Source of the DNA: Pseudomonas amygdali
GTDB lineage: Bacteria; Pseudomonadota; Gammaproteobacteria; Pseudomonadales; Pseudomonadaceae
Assembly: GCF_002699855.1 (NCBI RefSeq)
Contig: NZ_LKBW01000179.1
Span: forward strand, 1 to 52,516
DNA: 52,516 bases
Reading direction: 5' to 3'
Both the position numbers and the translations under genes were made by a program. The notes beneath the pieces are model-generated. The model saw nothing but the letters and a program-made list of their open reading frames with translations, searched no databases and was not told the DNA's origin. This document shows positions 8,340 to 18,270 of the stretch, piece after piece. Position 1 is the stretch's first letter. Each line of letters starts with the position of its first letter.

Positions 8340-10580
8340 ATGGGCACGACGATCAAGAATTCCCCCGCACATGACCACGGCGAGCATGCGCCTGAGCAAA
8401 AGCCCGTAGAACATGCTCATGCGTGCTGCTCCAGCGATGCACAACCTGCTGTGGTGACCTTTAACGATGCGCTGGCATCAGGTAGTCGCTTGAGCAGCTT
8501 TCGTATCGAAGCCATGGATTGCCCGACCGAGCAAACCCTGATCCAGAACAAGCTGGGCAAGCTGGCCGGGGTGCAGAAGCTTGAGTTCAACCTGATCAAT
8601 CGCCTGCTGGGCGTCTGGCACGATCTGCCGTCCACCGACCCGATTCGTGAGGCCATCAGTTCGCTGGGCATGCAGGCCGAGCCGGTCGAGGAGGGTGCAG
8701 CGTCTGACCAAGCGGCTCCGGTCGTGAAGAAACACTGGTGGCCGCTGGCATTGTCCGGCGTTACTGCACTGGGTGCTGAAGTGGTCCATTTGGCGTCACT
8801 CGGCCCGACCTGGGTCGTTGCTCTGCTGGCGCTGGTGTCGATCTTCAGTTGTGGGCTGACGACCTACAAGAAGGGCTGGATCGCGCTCAAGAACTTCAAC
8901 CTGAATATCAATGCCCTGATGAGCATTGCGGTGACCGGTGCAATTCTGATCGGGCAGTGGCCTGAAGCGGCAATGGTGATGTTTCTGTTCACCGTGGCCG
9001 AGTTGATCGAAGCCAAGTCCCTCGACCGCGCCCGAAACGCTATCAGCGGGTTGATGCAATTGACGCCGGAACTGGCCACCGTTAAACAGGCGGACGGCAG
9101 TTGGCAGGAAATTGAAGCTAAAAACGTCGAAATTGGCGCTATTGTCCGCATTAAGCCAGGTGAGCGCGTAGGGCTCGACGGCGAGGTGGTGTCCGGTAAC
9201 TCGACCATCGATCAAGCGTCGATCACAGGTGAAAGCCTGCCGGTCGAGAAGACTGTCGGCGACAAGGTCTTCGCGGGCACTATCAATCAGGCGGGCTCGC
9301 TGGAATATCGTGTGACCGCTGCGGCGAACAATTCGACGCTGGCGCGCATCATTCATGCGGTAGAAGCGGCTCATGGTTCGCGTGCGCCGACCCAGCGCTT
9401 TGTCGACAGCTTCTCGCGCATCTATACGCCGGTGGTGTTCGTTGTCGCCTTGGGCGTGGCGCTGATTGCGCCGCTGTTTTTCGGCGGCGAATGGTTTGAC
9501 TGGGTTTACCTCGCGCTGGTGTTGTTGGTAGTCGCTTGCCCCTGTGCGCTGGTGATTTCTACGCCGGTGACGATCGTCAGCGGTCTGGCGGCAGCGGCGC
9601 GCAAAGGCATCCTGATCAAGGGCGGCGTTTATCTGGAAATGGGCGAGAAGCTTGATTACCTGGCCCTCGACAAGACTGGCACGCTGACCCACGGCAAGCC
9701 CGTGCAGACCGACTACGTGCCGCTGGACCCGACGGTCGCCGACACTGCGCCGGCCATTGCTGCGAGCCTTGCGGGTCGCTCCGATCACCCGGTTTCGCAA
9801 GCGATTGCCAAGTCGGCTGACAGCAGCCTGAAGCTGCATGAGGTCTCGGCGTTTGAAGCCTTGGGTGGACGCGGTGTGAAGGGCGCAATCAACGGCCAGA
9901 TGTATCACCTGGGCAATCATCGCCTGGTTGAAGAGCTGGGTCTGTGTTCGCCAGAGCTGGAGGCGAAGCTCGATGTTCTGGAAATGCAGGGCAAGACCGT
10001 GGTGCTGTTGCTGGACACCTCCGGTCCGATCGCGCTGTTTGCGGTGGCTGACACTGTCAAGGAAACCAGCCGTGAAGCCATCGCTCAGTTGCATGAACTG
10101 GGCATCAAAACGGTCATGCTGACTGGCGACAATCCGCACACCGCCAAGGCGATTGCCGATCAGGTCGGTATCGACGAAGCGCAAGGCAACTTGCTGCCTG
10201 CCGACAAGCTGAGTGCCATCGAGGCCATTTATGCTCGCAACCATCGTGTAGGCATGGTGGGTGACGGCATCAATGATGCACCAGCACTGGCTCGGGCCGA
10301 GATTGGTTTTGCGATGGCGGCAGCGGGTACTGATACTGCTATAGAGACGGCGGATGTCGCCCTGATGGACGATGATCTGCGCAAGATACCGACGTTCATT
10401 TGCTTGTCCCGTCGGACCTCGGCAGTGCTCAAGCAGAACATTGTTCTGGCAATCGCGACCAAGGTGTTGTTTATCGGCATCACGTTTGCGGGCATGGCGA
10501 CCATGTGGATGGCTGTGTTTGCCGACATGGGCGTGAGTTTGCTGGTGGTGTTCAACGGCTTGCGGTTGCTCAAGAAGTGA
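8340..10580 (+). CDS. cadA: P1B-type heavy-metal-exporting ATPase CadA
   Basis: Inner-membrane ATPase exporting Cd(II), Zn(II) and probably Pb(II). From the ATG at 8340 it has 746 residues. The N-terminus is His-rich (HDHGEH...HAHACC), followed by a heavy-metal-associated domain with MDCPTEQ (Cys61), membrane helices including Cys400-Pro-Cys402, the phosphorylated Asp444 in DKTGT, and GDGINDAPALARAEIG. The MDCPTE and CPC motifs fit the Zn/Cd/Pb subgroup. I reject the in-frame TTG at 8307 because it overlaps the expected -10; CTGGAG precedes the ATG. Expression should be induced by metal through CadR. Confidence 0.95.
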   Translation: MGTTIKNSPAHDHGEHAPEQKPVEHAHACCSSDAQPAVVTFNDALASGSRLSSFRIEAMDCPTEQTLIQNKLGKLAGVQKLEFNLINRLLGVWHDLPSTDPIREAISSLGMQAEPVEEGAASDQAAPVVKKHWWPLALSGVTALGAEVVHLASLGPTWVVALLALVSIFSCGLTTYKKGWIALKNFNLNINALMSIAVTGAILIGQWPEAAMVMFLFTVAELIEAKSLDRARNAISGLMQLTPELATVKQADGSWQEIEAKNVEIGAIVRIKPGERVGLDGEVVSGNSTIDQASITGESLPVEKTVGDKVFAGTINQAGSLEYRVTAAANNSTLARIIHAVEAAHGSRAPTQRFVDSFSRIYTPVVFVVALGVALIAPLFFGGEWFDWVYLALVLLVVACPCALVISTPVTIVSGLAAAARKGILIKGGVYLEMGEKLDYLALDKTGTLTHGKPVQTDYVPLDPTVADTAPAIAASLAGRSDHPVSQAIAKSADSSLKLHEVSAFEALGGRGVKGAINGQMYHLGNHRLVEELGLCSPELEAKLDVLEMQGKTVVLLLDTSGPIALFAVADTVKETSREAIAQLHELGIKTVMLTGDNPHTAKAIADQVGIDEAQGNLLPADKLSAIEAIYARNHRVGMVGDGINDAPALARAEIGFAMAAAGTDTAIETADVALMDDDLRKIPTFICLSRRTSAVLKQNIVLAIATKVLFIGITFAGMATMWMAVFADMGVSLLVVFNGLRLLKK

Positions 10581-10601
10581 TCAGTCGAGGGCGTTGAAGG
10601 G

Positions 10602-10763
10602 CGGACGCGGAGCGTCCAGAACGGCATTCCCACGCAGAGCATGGGAACGATAATCGGTGTGGCTATCGGCTGTCTTCGTGAGCAAGCTCGCTCCCACAGA
10701 GTTATTAGCTATCGCTCCCACGCTCTGCGTGGTAGCGCTTTTATGGACGCTCTGCGTCCGACT
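10602..10763. repeat. REP-like repeat cluster between cadA and hutG
   Basis: Three palindromic modules sit between the convergent cadA and hutG stops: GCGGACGCGGAGCGTCCAG with a CATTCCCACGCAGAGC block, then the unrelated module TTCGTGAGCAAGCTCGCTCCC (10675-10695), then CTCCCACGCTCTGCGTGG with GGACGCTCTGCGTCC. The first and third lie in inverted orientation, as in paired REP elements, and can fold into long hairpins that could end or protect both transcripts. Confidence 0.8.
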
Positions 10764-10766
10764 TAG

Positions 10767-11567
10767 TCAGCCAAACCGCTCCTGTCCCCAGGCAATGAAG
10801 GTTTCCAGCAGTGGCTTGAGCACGGCGCGGGTCGGCTCTGCCAAGTCCGGGCGGTAGTGGAAGGGCACGAACTCCTCCATGTAGGTGCTTTGCGCCAGTT
10901 CCAGCTGCACCGCATGGATGTTGTTGGCCGGGTCGCCATAGTGGCGGGTGATGTGGCCGCCCTTGAAGCGCCCGTTCAACACATGGCTGTAGTCTTTGGC
11001 CGCAGCGCAGACCTGCTCCATTCGGCTGGCCAGCTCCGGGTCGCAGCTTGCACCATTGAAGGTGCCGAGGTTGAAGTCCGGCAGGCGACCGTCGAACAAA
11101 TGCGGAATGTGCCCGCGAATCGAGTGGGCGTCGAACAGCAGCGCATAGCCGAACTCATCACGCATTCGCTGCAGTTCCTGCTCCAGCGTCTGGTGATACG
11201 GCGTCCAGATCTGTTGCAGATACCGCGCTCGTTCCTCGGCGCTGGGCGTCTGGCCGTCCTTGAACAGTGGCACGCCATCGAACAGGATCGACGGAAACAG
11301 GCCGGTGGTCGCACCGGCGTACATGGGCTTGTCGTCACACGGCCTGTTGAGGTCGATGACAAAGCGCGAGTATTCGGCGGCCAGGGTGCTGGCGCCCAAT
11401 TCAGCGGCGAAGTCATACAAACGCGGAATGTGCCAGTCGGTGTCCGGCAGGCTCAATGCTTCGTCCACCAGCGCGGTTTCGACCACCGGGGTCAGTTTCA
11501 GACCGGCATGCGGCATGCTGATCAGCAGCGGAACGCGGCCACGTTTGAATGTCAGAACGTTATCCAC
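10767..11567 (-). CDS. hutG: N-formylglutamate deformylase HutG
   Basis: Last step of the five-step histidine pathway: hydrolysis of N-formyl-L-glutamate to glutamate and formate. The 266-residue protein has the FGase-type metal-site pattern (ISMPHAG near the N-terminus, then LFDAHSIRGHIPHLFDGRLPDFNLGT). It is the zinc N-formylglutamate amidohydrolase, not the arginase-like HutG of formiminoglutamase pathways. This implies the route through formiminoglutamate deiminase (HutF), whose gene is not in the window. The start codon is GTG with GGAG 6 bases upstream. It lies 11 bases after hutI in the hut operon and is its last gene. Confidence 0.95.
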   Translation of the reverse strand: MDNVLTFKRGRVPLLISMPHAGLKLTPVVETALVDEALSLPDTDWHIPRLYDFAAELGASTLAAEYSRFVIDLNRPCDDKPMYAGATTGLFPSILFDGVPLFKDGQTPSAEERARYLQQIWTPYHQTLEQELQRMRDEFGYALLFDAHSIRGHIPHLFDGRLPDFNLGTFNGASCDPELASRMEQVCAAAKDYSHVLNGRFKGGHITRHYGDPANNIHAVQLELAQSTYMEEFVPFHYRPDLAEPTRAVLKPLLETFIAWGQERFG

Positions 11568-11578
11568 AGGGCTCTCCT

Positions 11579-12784
11579 TCAGATCGATGATTCGACGCCG
11601 TGGCGCACGATGCGTTTATCCAGATCGCCGCCCAGCCAGTAGGCCAGATCAGCCGGTCGCTCAATGTCCCAAGCGACGAAATCCGCTACCTTGCCGACCT
11701 CCAGCGAGCCGTGGGTCGCGCTCATGCCCAGTGCCTTGGCGGCATTGAATGTCACACCCGCCAGTGCCTCTTCAGGTGTCATGCGAAACAGCGTGCAGGC
11801 CATGTTGATCATCAGACGCAACGACAGCCCTGGCGAGGTGCCGGGGTTCAGGTCGGTGGAAATCGCAATCGGCACGCCGTGCTTGCGCAGCGCTTCCATC
11901 GGCGGCAGCTGTGTTTCACGGAGGAAGTAAAACGCCCCCGGCAGCAGCACTGCGACGGTCCCGGCAGCGGCCATGGCGACGGCATCGTCTTCGGTCATGA
12001 ACTCCAGATGATCCGCCGACAGCGCCTTGTAACGTGCCGCGAGGCTTGACCCGCCCAGCGAAGAAAGCTGCTCGGCATGCAGTTTGACCGGCAGCGCCAA
12101 CTGCCCTGCGCTGATGAACACCTGCTCGACCTGCGCAGGTGAAAACGCCAGGTACTCGCAGAACGCGTCCACGGCATCCACCAGCCCTTCGGCAGCCAGT
12201 GTCGGCAGCATGTCGTTGCAGATGTGATTGATATAGTCGTCGGCGCGATCCGCGTATTCCGGTGGCAGGGCGTGGGCGGCCAGACAGGTGGCGCGTACGG
12301 TGACCGGTTGGGTATTACCCAGGCGGCGGATCACCCGCAGGATCTTGCGCTCGTTTTCCAGGTCCAGCCCATAACCTGACTTCATCTCGACGGTAGTCAC
12401 GCCGTCCTTGAGCAAGTGTCGCAAGCGTCGCTCGGCGCTGGCGTACAGCTCATCTTCACTGGCCGCACGAGTCGCGCGCACCGTGCTGGCGATACCGCCG
12501 CCTGCTGCGGCAATCTCGGCGTAGCTCACACCCTGCAGACGCTGTTCGAACTCGCCGCTGCGGTTGCCGCCAAACACGGTGTGCGTGTGGCAGTCGATCA
12601 GGCCGGGCGTCACCCATGCGCCGCCCAGATCGATGCAGCTGTCATGCTCCTGCTCGGCCAGCTCGGTTTCAGGCCCGATCCACTCGATGAGCGCTCCGGA
12701 GGTCACGATGGCGGCATCCTCGATGATCGAGTATTTGCCGTGCGCCATGCTTGCGATGTGACAGTGTTTCCAGAGCGTTTTCAT
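11579..12784 (-). CDS. hutI: imidazolonepropionase HutI
   Basis: Hydrolyses 4-imidazolone-5-propionate to N-formimino-L-glutamate, the third step of histidine degradation. The 401-residue amidohydrolase has the metal-binding [22 protein letters not shown] signature split around residues 64-85, the substrate-binding [13 protein letters not shown], and later metal ligands in VKLHAEQLS and ADHLE plus STDLNPGTS. The ATG at 12784 gives the usual family length. It is flanked by hutT upstream (15 bases) and hutG downstream (11 bases), so it is in one transcript with both. Confidence 0.96.
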   Translation of the reverse strand: MKTLWKHCHIASMAHGKYSIIEDAAIVTSGALIEWIGPETELAEQEHDSCIDLGGAWVTPGLIDCHTHTVFGGNRSGEFEQRLQGVSYAEIAAAGGGIASTVRATRAASEDELYASAERRLRHLLKDGVTTVEMKSGYGLDLENERKILRVIRRLGNTQPVTVRATCLAAHALPPEYADRADDYINHICNDMLPTLAAEGLVDAVDAFCEYLAFSPAQVEQVFISAGQLALPVKLHAEQLSSLGGSSLAARYKALSADHLEFMTEDDAVAMAAAGTVAVLLPGAFYFLRETQLPPMEALRKHGVPIAISTDLNPGTSPGLSLRLMINMACTLFRMTPEEALAGVTFNAAKALGMSATHGSLEVGKVADFVAWDIERPADLAYWLGGDLDKRIVRHGVESSI

Positions 12785-12799
12785 TCCGGGCCTCTTTGG

Positions 12800-14176
12800 T
12801 CAGTGGGGTTTGTTGAGCGCCTTTGGCTTGACCCACAACCCGTAGGCGATGAGCAGCAGCACAATCCAGATTGCGCCGACGATCAAGGCTGCACGGTTGT
12901 CCGGGAAATAGCCCAGCACGCCGAAGATGAACAGCATGAAGACGATGGCGGCGGCCGGTCCGTAAGGCCAGAACGGCACCGCGAATTTCAGTTGTGCGGC
13001 CTCTTCGCGGCTCATCGAACGGCGCATGGCAACCTGGGTGAGCAGAATCATCAGCCAGACCCAGACCGTGGCAAACGTTGCCAGCGAAGCGATCAGCAGG
13101 AACACGTCTTTGGGTATCAGATAATTGAGCAAGACGCCGCCCAGCAGCGCTATGCCCATCACCAGTACGGTCATCCACGGCACGCCATGCCGCGACACGC
13201 GGGCAAAGCTCGCGGGTGCCTGACCGTCACGGGCCAGGCCATACATCATGCGCCCGGCGCCGAAGATGTCGCTGTTGATGGCCGACACCGCAGCAGAGAT
13301 GACCACGATATTGAGGATTGTTGCCGCCGACGCAATGCCCAGATTATCGAAAATCTGCACGAACGGGCTGCCTTGGGTGGCGATCTGCGGCCACGGGTAA
13401 ATGCACATCAGCACAAACAGTGTCAGCACATAGAACAGCAGAATGCGCAGCGGTACGGCGTTGATCGCCTGTGGCAGGCTGCGTTGCGGGTCTTTGGCTT
13501 CGCCTGCAGTGATGCCGATGATTTCGATGCCGCCGAAGGCAAACATCACCACCGCAAACGAGGCGATCAGGCCAGTGACGCCGTTGGGCATGAAGCCGCC
13601 GTGCGCCCACAGGTTGCTGATGCCTATTTCGGTACCGCTGGTCGAGCTGCCGATGCCGAAAATCATGATGCCGAAGCCTGCGACGATCATGGCCACGATG
13701 GCGCTGACCTTGAGGATCGACAGCCAGAATTCGGTTTCGCCGAAGACTTTCACATTGCACAGGTTGAGCGCGCCGATGAGAAAGACGATGCCCAGCACCC
13801 AGATCCAGCGCGGCACCTCTGGAAACCAGAAGCCCATGTAGATGCCGAATGCGGTCACGTCGGCGAGGCAGACAATTATCATCTCGAACGCGTAGGTCCA
13901 GCCCAGCACGAAACCGGCCAGCGGGCCCATGTAACGCGTGGCGTAATGGCTGAACGAGCCGGAAACTGGGTCGTGAACGGCCATTTCGCCCAGCGCGCGC
14001 ATCACCATGTACACCGCCGCGCCGCCGATCAGGTACGCCAGCAATACGGCCGGACCGGCTTGTTGAATCGCCGAGGCCGAGCCGTAGAACAACCCTGTGC
14101 CGATGGCAGAGCCCAGGGCCATGAAGCGTATGTGGCGGGCGGATAACCCGCGTTTCAAACCATCTTGTGACGTCAT
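12800..14176 (-). CDS. hutT: APC-family amino-acid permease, probable histidine transporter HutT
   Basis: A 458-residue amino-acid permease with twelve predicted membrane segments. The APC signature near the N-terminus is clear ([21 protein letters not shown] begins at about residue 14). It resembles the ProY/HutT-type proton symporters. Its place between hutH and hutI makes histidine, or urocanate, the likely substrate; this is context, not motif. A partial HutC-like site lies just upstream (14191-14204), so it may have an internal promoter. It is separated from hutH by 106 bases, the largest gap in the downstream half of the cluster. Confidence 0.88.
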   Translation of the reverse strand: MTSQDGLKRGLSARHIRFMALGSAIGTGLFYGSASAIQQAGPAVLLAYLIGGAAVYMVMRALGEMAVHDPVSGSFSHYATRYMGPLAGFVLGWTYAFEMIIVCLADVTAFGIYMGFWFPEVPRWIWVLGIVFLIGALNLCNVKVFGETEFWLSILKVSAIVAMIVAGFGIMIFGIGSSTSGTEIGISNLWAHGGFMPNGVTGLIASFAVVMFAFGGIEIIGITAGEAKDPQRSLPQAINAVPLRILLFYVLTLFVLMCIYPWPQIATQGSPFVQIFDNLGIASAATILNIVVISAAVSAINSDIFGAGRMMYGLARDGQAPASFARVSRHGVPWMTVLVMGIALLGGVLLNYLIPKDVFLLIASLATFATVWVWLMILLTQVAMRRSMSREEAAQLKFAVPFWPYGPAAAIVFMLFIFGVLGYFPDNRAALIVGAIWIVLLLIAYGLWVKPKALNKPH

Positions 14177-14190
14177 TTCAGGTCCATTTC

Positions 14191-14204
14191 ATTACATACA
14201 GGTA
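14191..14204 (-). promoter_or_regulatory. degenerate HutC-like half-site upstream of hutT
   Basis: On the minus strand this reads TACCTGTATGTAAT. The core TGTATGTA matches one half and the centre of the operator form CTTGTATGTACAAG seen upstream of hutU, but the second arm is lost. It lies 15-28 bases before the hutT start. It may be an internal weak control point or chance. Confidence 0.3.
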
Positions 14205-14282
14205 TGGCAAAAGCCGCGAAAACGCCTGCAATCGGCTTCCCGCAGCAATGACCAAAGCGAGCCCTGCCAGGCTCGCGGTACA

Positions 14283-15830
14283 TCACAAACTCGGTAGCAG
14301 ACGTGCAGGAACCAGCGGGTTCAGGCAAGTGGAGGACAACAGCTGACTGGCAGCTTCGATGTCCGGTGCAAAAAAACGGTCCTTTTCATAGAACGGGACC
14401 TTGCTGCGCAACAGGCCGCGGGCTTGCTCCAGTTTCGGAGAGGTTTTCAGACCCTCACGCAAGTCCAGACCCTGGCAGGCAGCCAACCATTCTACGGCAA
14501 GAATCCCGCGAACGTTTTCTGCCATTTCCCATAACCGCTTGCCAGCGGCCGGGGCCATCGACACATGGTCTTCCTGATTGGCGGATGTCGGCAGGCTGTC
14601 GACGCTGTGCGGATGAGCCAGCGCCTTGTTTTCACTGGCCAGCGCGGCGGCCGTGACCTGCGCGATCATGAAGCCGGAATTGACGCCTCCGTTGGCGACC
14701 AGGAAGGGCGGCAGTTGCGACATGTGCTTGTCCATCATCAGCGAAATGCGACGTTCGCTAAGCGAGCCGATCTCGGCGATGGCCAGCGCGAGGTTGTCCG
14801 CCGCCATGGCGACCGGCTCGGCGTGAAAATTACCACCGGATATGACGTCGTTCTCGGCGGCGAACACCAGCGGGTTGTCGGACACCGCGTTGGCTTCGAT
14901 TTCCAGCACTTCGGCGGCCTGACGCAGTTGGGTCAGGCATGCGCCCATGACCTGCGGCTGGCAGCGCAGCGAGTAGGGGTCCTGAACCTTGTCGCAGTTG
15001 CGGTGCGACTCGGACACGCCACTGCTTTCGCCGAGCAAGTCGCGGTAGCAGGCAGCGGCATCGATCTGCCCGCGCTGACCGCGTGCTGCATGAATACGTG
15101 CATCGAAGGGTGAGCGCGAACCGAGCACGGCTTCGACGGTCAGCGAGCCACAGGTCAACGCTGCAGCGAACAGGTCTTCGCCTTCGAACAGGCCGCGCAA
15201 TGCGTAGGCGGTAGACACTTGCGTACCGTTGAGCAGTGCCAGCCCTTCCTTGGCTGCCAGGGTCAGCGGTTGCAGCCCGGCAGCCGCCAGCGCATCGACG
15301 CCGTTCAGCCATTCGCCCTTGTAGCGCGCCTTGCCTTCGCCCAGCAGCACCAGCGACATGTGCGCCAGCGGTGCAAGGTCGCCGGAAGCACCGACCGAGC
15401 CCTTGAGCGGAATATGCGGGTAGACCTCGGCATTGATCAGCGCAATCAGGGCGTCGATGACCACGCGCCGAATGCCCGAAAAGCCGCGGCTCAGGCTGTT
15501 GACCTTGAGCACCATGATCAGACGCACCAGCTCATCGCTGATCGGCTGACCGACACCGGCCGCATGCGACAGCACCAGCGAACGCTGCAGATTTTCCAGG
15601 TCTTCGCTGGCAATCCGCGTCGAGGCGAGCAGGCCAAAGCCGGTGTTGATCCCGTAGGCGGTGCGGTTCTCGGCCAAAATGCTTTCGACACAGGCGACGC
15701 TGTCGTCGATCTGCTGGTCTGCACTGCTGTCCAGCGTCAGCCTGACCGGCTGCTGATGAATGGCGCGCAATTGCGCCAGGGTCAGTTGGCCGGGGATCAG
15801 GTTCAGCGTCTTGGCAGATAAAGTGGTCAC
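14283..15830 (-). CDS. hutH: histidine ammonia-lyase HutH (canonical, MIO-containing)
   Basis: Catalyses the first step, L-histidine to trans-urocanate plus ammonia. In this 515-residue protein the MIO cofactor-forming tripeptide Ala148-Ser149-Gly150 is intact in [15 protein letters not shown]. All catalytic residues known from P. putida HAL are present, offset by six: Tyr59, His89, Asn201, Gln283, Tyr286, Arg289, Phe335 and Glu420. This is therefore the functional histidase of the cluster. It follows the HutH-like gene with 55 bases between, and the two proteins align without a gap through residue 147, evidence of ancient duplication. Confidence 0.96.
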   Translation of the reverse strand: MTTLSAKTLNLIPGQLTLAQLRAIHQQPVRLTLDSSADQQIDDSVACVESILAENRTAYGINTGFGLLASTRIASEDLENLQRSLVLSHAAGVGQPISDELVRLIMVLKVNSLSRGFSGIRRVVIDALIALINAEVYPHIPLKGSVGASGDLAPLAHMSLVLLGEGKARYKGEWLNGVDALAAAGLQPLTLAAKEGLALLNGTQVSTAYALRGLFEGEDLFAAALTCGSLTVEAVLGSRSPFDARIHAARGQRGQIDAAACYRDLLGESSGVSESHRNCDKVQDPYSLRCQPQVMGACLTQLRQAAEVLEIEANAVSDNPLVFAAENDVISGGNFHAEPVAMAADNLALAIAEIGSLSERRISLMMDKHMSQLPPFLVANGGVNSGFMIAQVTAAALASENKALAHPHSVDSLPTSANQEDHVSMAPAAGKRLWEMAENVRGILAVEWLAACQGLDLREGLKTSPKLEQARGLLRSKVPFYEKDRFFAPDIEAASQLLSSTCLNPLVPARLLPSL

Positions 15831-15885
15831 GATGCAGCTACTCCTTGATTGATGTCAGCAACGGCGTGTGGCCGTCCGCCGCTTT

Positions 15886-17433
15886 TTATAGGGTTGCCGC
15901 ATGATCGCGGCAGTGCTGGAAAACCCTTTCCAGCGATGTTGCGTCTTTGAGCAGGGCCGCGCTGCTGGCGATATCAGGGGCCAGCCAGCGGTCTTCATCG
16001 TAGGCCGGAACCCGCTCGCGCAGCAGTCGCCACGCAGCACCTGTACCCACGCCAAACCCTTGCGCCTTGAGGAATTCGAACGCCTGGGCCGCCAGCAAAT
16101 ACTCGATGGCCAGAATCTGTGTGACGTTGCCTAGCACTTTGTGCAGCTTGAGCGCGGCACTGGTGCCCAGGCTCAGATGGTCTTCCTGCAGGCCGGAGGT
16201 GACGTAGTTATCGACCACCGCCGGTTGCGCCATCTGGCGGTTTTCCGCGCACAGCGAGGCGGCGACGTACTGAACGATCATCATCCCCGAATTCACCCCC
16301 GGCTGGCTGACCAGAAACGCCGGCAGGCCGCTGACCATCGGGTTGATCAGGCGGTCGAGGCGTCGCTCGGCGATGGAGCCCAGTTCTGCCAGCGCCATGC
16401 ACAGCAGGTCTGCCGCCATCGCCACCGACTGGCCATGCGGATTGGCCTGAGACACCACGCGCCAGTCATCGGGCGTGCCGAGCAGCATGGGGTTATCGGT
16501 GACCGAGTTCAGCTCGGTCTCGATCTGGCGAATGGCATGAGCCAACTGATCGCGGGTTGCGCCATGCACTTGGGGAATCGAGCGGATGCTCAGCGCGTCC
16601 TGGGTACGAATGCCCTGGCGGCTGGCAAGCACTTCGCTGCCCGCCAATACGCTGCGCAGGTTTTTGCCCACCTGCTGCATACCGGGATGCGGTTTGAGGG
16701 CAAGAATGCTCTCATCGAATGCATCCAGCTGACCGCCCAGTGCTTCGAAGCTCATCGCGCCGATCACGTCGGCCCACTGGCTCAGACGCTCGGCGTCGGC
16801 GATGGCCAGACAGCTCAGGCCGGTCATGCACGGTGTGCCGTTGACCAGGCACAATCCGTCCTTGGCACCGAGGATGACCGGAGCCAGACCTTCTTCGTCC
16901 AAGGCCTGCTCAGCCGGGACGATCTGCCCGCGATAGCTGACTTGGCCGACGCCCAGCAAGGCGATGCCGACGTGCGCCATGTGGGTCAGGTAACCCACCG
17001 AACCCTGCGATGGCACGTGTGGCGTAATGCCCCGATTGAGCAAGGCCAGCAGCGCTTCGACCACTTGCCGGTGAATGCCGGATTTACCCTGGCTGTAATT
17101 GAGGATTGCGGCGCAGATGATTGCGCGAGTCTGCTCGTCGGCCAGCGGCGCACCCACGCCGCAGGCATGGCTGAGCAGGGTATTGCGCGACAGGCGACTG
17201 AGCTGTTCGCCTTGCAGTGACACATTGCACAGCGCGCCGAGCCCGGTGTTCACGCCATTGGCGCGCTCGCCGCTGACGACAATCTGCTGCACGATGGCCT
17301 GCGCGTTATCGATCCGCGCCCAGGCGGCATCCGACAACACCAGTTGCGCCTCATGGCGGGCCACGGCGACTACGTCCTGCCAGCCCAGCGGGGCTTCACC
17401 GATGACGATCTGTTCTGCTCGCGACATCTGCAA
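15886..17433 (-). CDS. hutH1: HutH-like aromatic amino-acid lyase homologue lacking the MIO tripeptide
   Basis: A 515-residue member of the HAL/PAL fold with uninterrupted coding. Compared with canonical HutH in the same operon, GSVG (144-147) runs straight into Tyr148-Leu, so the Ala-Ser-Gly that cyclises to MIO is exactly absent (DNA near 16991-17003). The two catalytic tyrosines are replaced: Asn59 for Tyr53 and Leu281 for Tyr280 (P. putida numbering); Pro332 replaces Phe329. His89, Asn198, Gln278, Arg284 and Glu417 are kept. It cannot use standard MIO chemistry. It may bind histidine or urocanate, modify HutH by hetero-oligomerisation, or do another reaction. The symbol follows the hutH1 position after hutV in P. 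fluorescens. The start is 6 bases after hutV. Confidence 0.88.
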   Translation of the reverse strand: MQMSRAEQIVIGEAPLGWQDVVAVARHEAQLVLSDAAWARIDNAQAIVQQIVVSGERANGVNTGLGALCNVSLQGEQLSRLSRNTLLSHACGVGAPLADEQTRAIICAAILNYSQGKSGIHRQVVEALLALLNRGITPHVPSQGSVGYLTHMAHVGIALLGVGQVSYRGQIVPAEQALDEEGLAPVILGAKDGLCLVNGTPCMTGLSCLAIADAERLSQWADVIGAMSFEALGGQLDAFDESILALKPHPGMQQVGKNLRSVLAGSEVLASRQGIRTQDALSIRSIPQVHGATRDQLAHAIRQIETELNSVTDNPMLLGTPDDWRVVSQANPHGQSVAMAADLLCMALAELGSIAERRLDRLINPMVSGLPAFLVSQPGVNSGMMIVQYVAASLCAENRQMAQPAVVDNYVTSGLQEDHLSLGTSAALKLHKVLGNVTQILAIEYLLAAQAFEFLKAQGFGVGTGAAWRLLRERVPAYDEDRWLAPDIASSAALLKDATSLERVFQHCRDHAATL

Positions 17434-17439
17434 CGGTCC

Positions 17440-18270
17440 TTAAAGGGTGGCCACGCGGCGCTGAACGAAACGGTCCACGTAATCGTCAGCGGGCGAGTGA
17501 AGGATTTCTTTCGGTGTACCGACCTGAATCAAGCGCCCGTCCTTGAGGATCGCGATGCGATTGCCGATGCGTACCGCTTCGTCCAGGTCGTGGGTAATGA
17601 ACACGATGGTCTTGTGCAGGCTGGCTTGCAGTTCCAGCAACTGGTCCTGCATCTCGGCGCGAATCAACGGGTCGAGGGCGCTGAACGCTTCGTCCATCAG
17701 AATGATGTCGGTGTCGGCTGCCAGTGCTCGTGCCAGACCGACGCGCTGGCGCATGCCACCGGAAAGCTGGTGCGGGTATTTGTTTTCGTAGCCCTTCAGG
17801 CCTACGGTCGTTATCCAGTGCTGCGCGCGTTCCTGGCACAGCGCCTTGCTCTCGCCGCGCACTTTCAGGCCGTACGCGACGTTGGCCAGCACGGTCTTGT
17901 GCGGCAGCAGGCCGAAGCTCTGGAACACCATGCTGATCTTGTGCCGACGGAATTGGCGCAGCGCCTCCATGTCGTAGCGCAGGATGTCTTCGCCATCGAC
18001 CAGAATCTCGCCGCTGGTAGGGTCGATCAGGCGGTTGAAGTGGCGTACCAGCGTCGATTTGCCGGAACCGGACAGGCCCATGATGACGAAGATTTCGCCA
18101 CTGCCGATCGACAGCGACAGGTCGTTGACCCCGACCACGCAGCCAGTTTGCGCCAGTACCTGATCCTTGCTCTGGTTCTGTTTGATCAGCCCCAGTGCTT
18201 CCTTTGAGCGGTTGCCAAAAATCTTGAATACGTTTTTAACGACGATCTTGCTCGGTTCCACGCTGCTCAT
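17440..18270 (-). CDS. hutV: ABC transporter ATPase HutV (histidine uptake)
   Basis: 276-residue ATP-binding subunit of an osmoprotectant-type (ProV-like) importer. Walker A is GLSGSGKST, the signature is LSGGMRQR, Walker B is [12 protein letters not shown], followed by the switch His in FITHDLDEA. It lacks the C-terminal CBS domains that give ProV/OpuA its osmosensing, ending soon after VDRFVQRR; this fits a nutrient importer. The start codon overlaps the hutW stop by 4 bases (ATGA), so translation is coupled. Histidine is inferred from its place in the hut operon and from the known HutXWV system of P. fluorescens. Confidence 0.92.
   Translation of the reverse strand: MSSVEPSKIVVKNVFKIFGNRSKEALGLIKQNQSKDQVLAQTGCVVGVNDLSLSIGSGEIFVIMGLSGSGKSTLVRHFNRLIDPTSGEILVDGEDILRYDMEALRQFRRHKISMVFQSFGLLPHKTVLANVAYGLKVRGESKALCQERAQHWITTVGLKGYENKYPHQLSGGMRQRVGLARALAADTDIILMDEAFSALDPLIRAEMQDQLLELQASLHKTIVFITHDLDEAVRIGNRIAILKDGRLIQVGTPKEILHSPADDYVDRFVQRRVATL

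Noticed and set aside
8796..10244. 482-codon open frame opposite cadA
   Set aside because: The plus-strand ATPase carries all P-type motifs; the antisense frame is low-complexity His/Arg/Gln.
12416..14146. 576-codon open frame on the plus strand across hutT/hutI
   Set aside because: It is antisense to hutT and part of hutI, is composed mainly of His, Gln, Asp and Arg as expected from the complement of GC-rich coding sequence, and has no recognisable domain.
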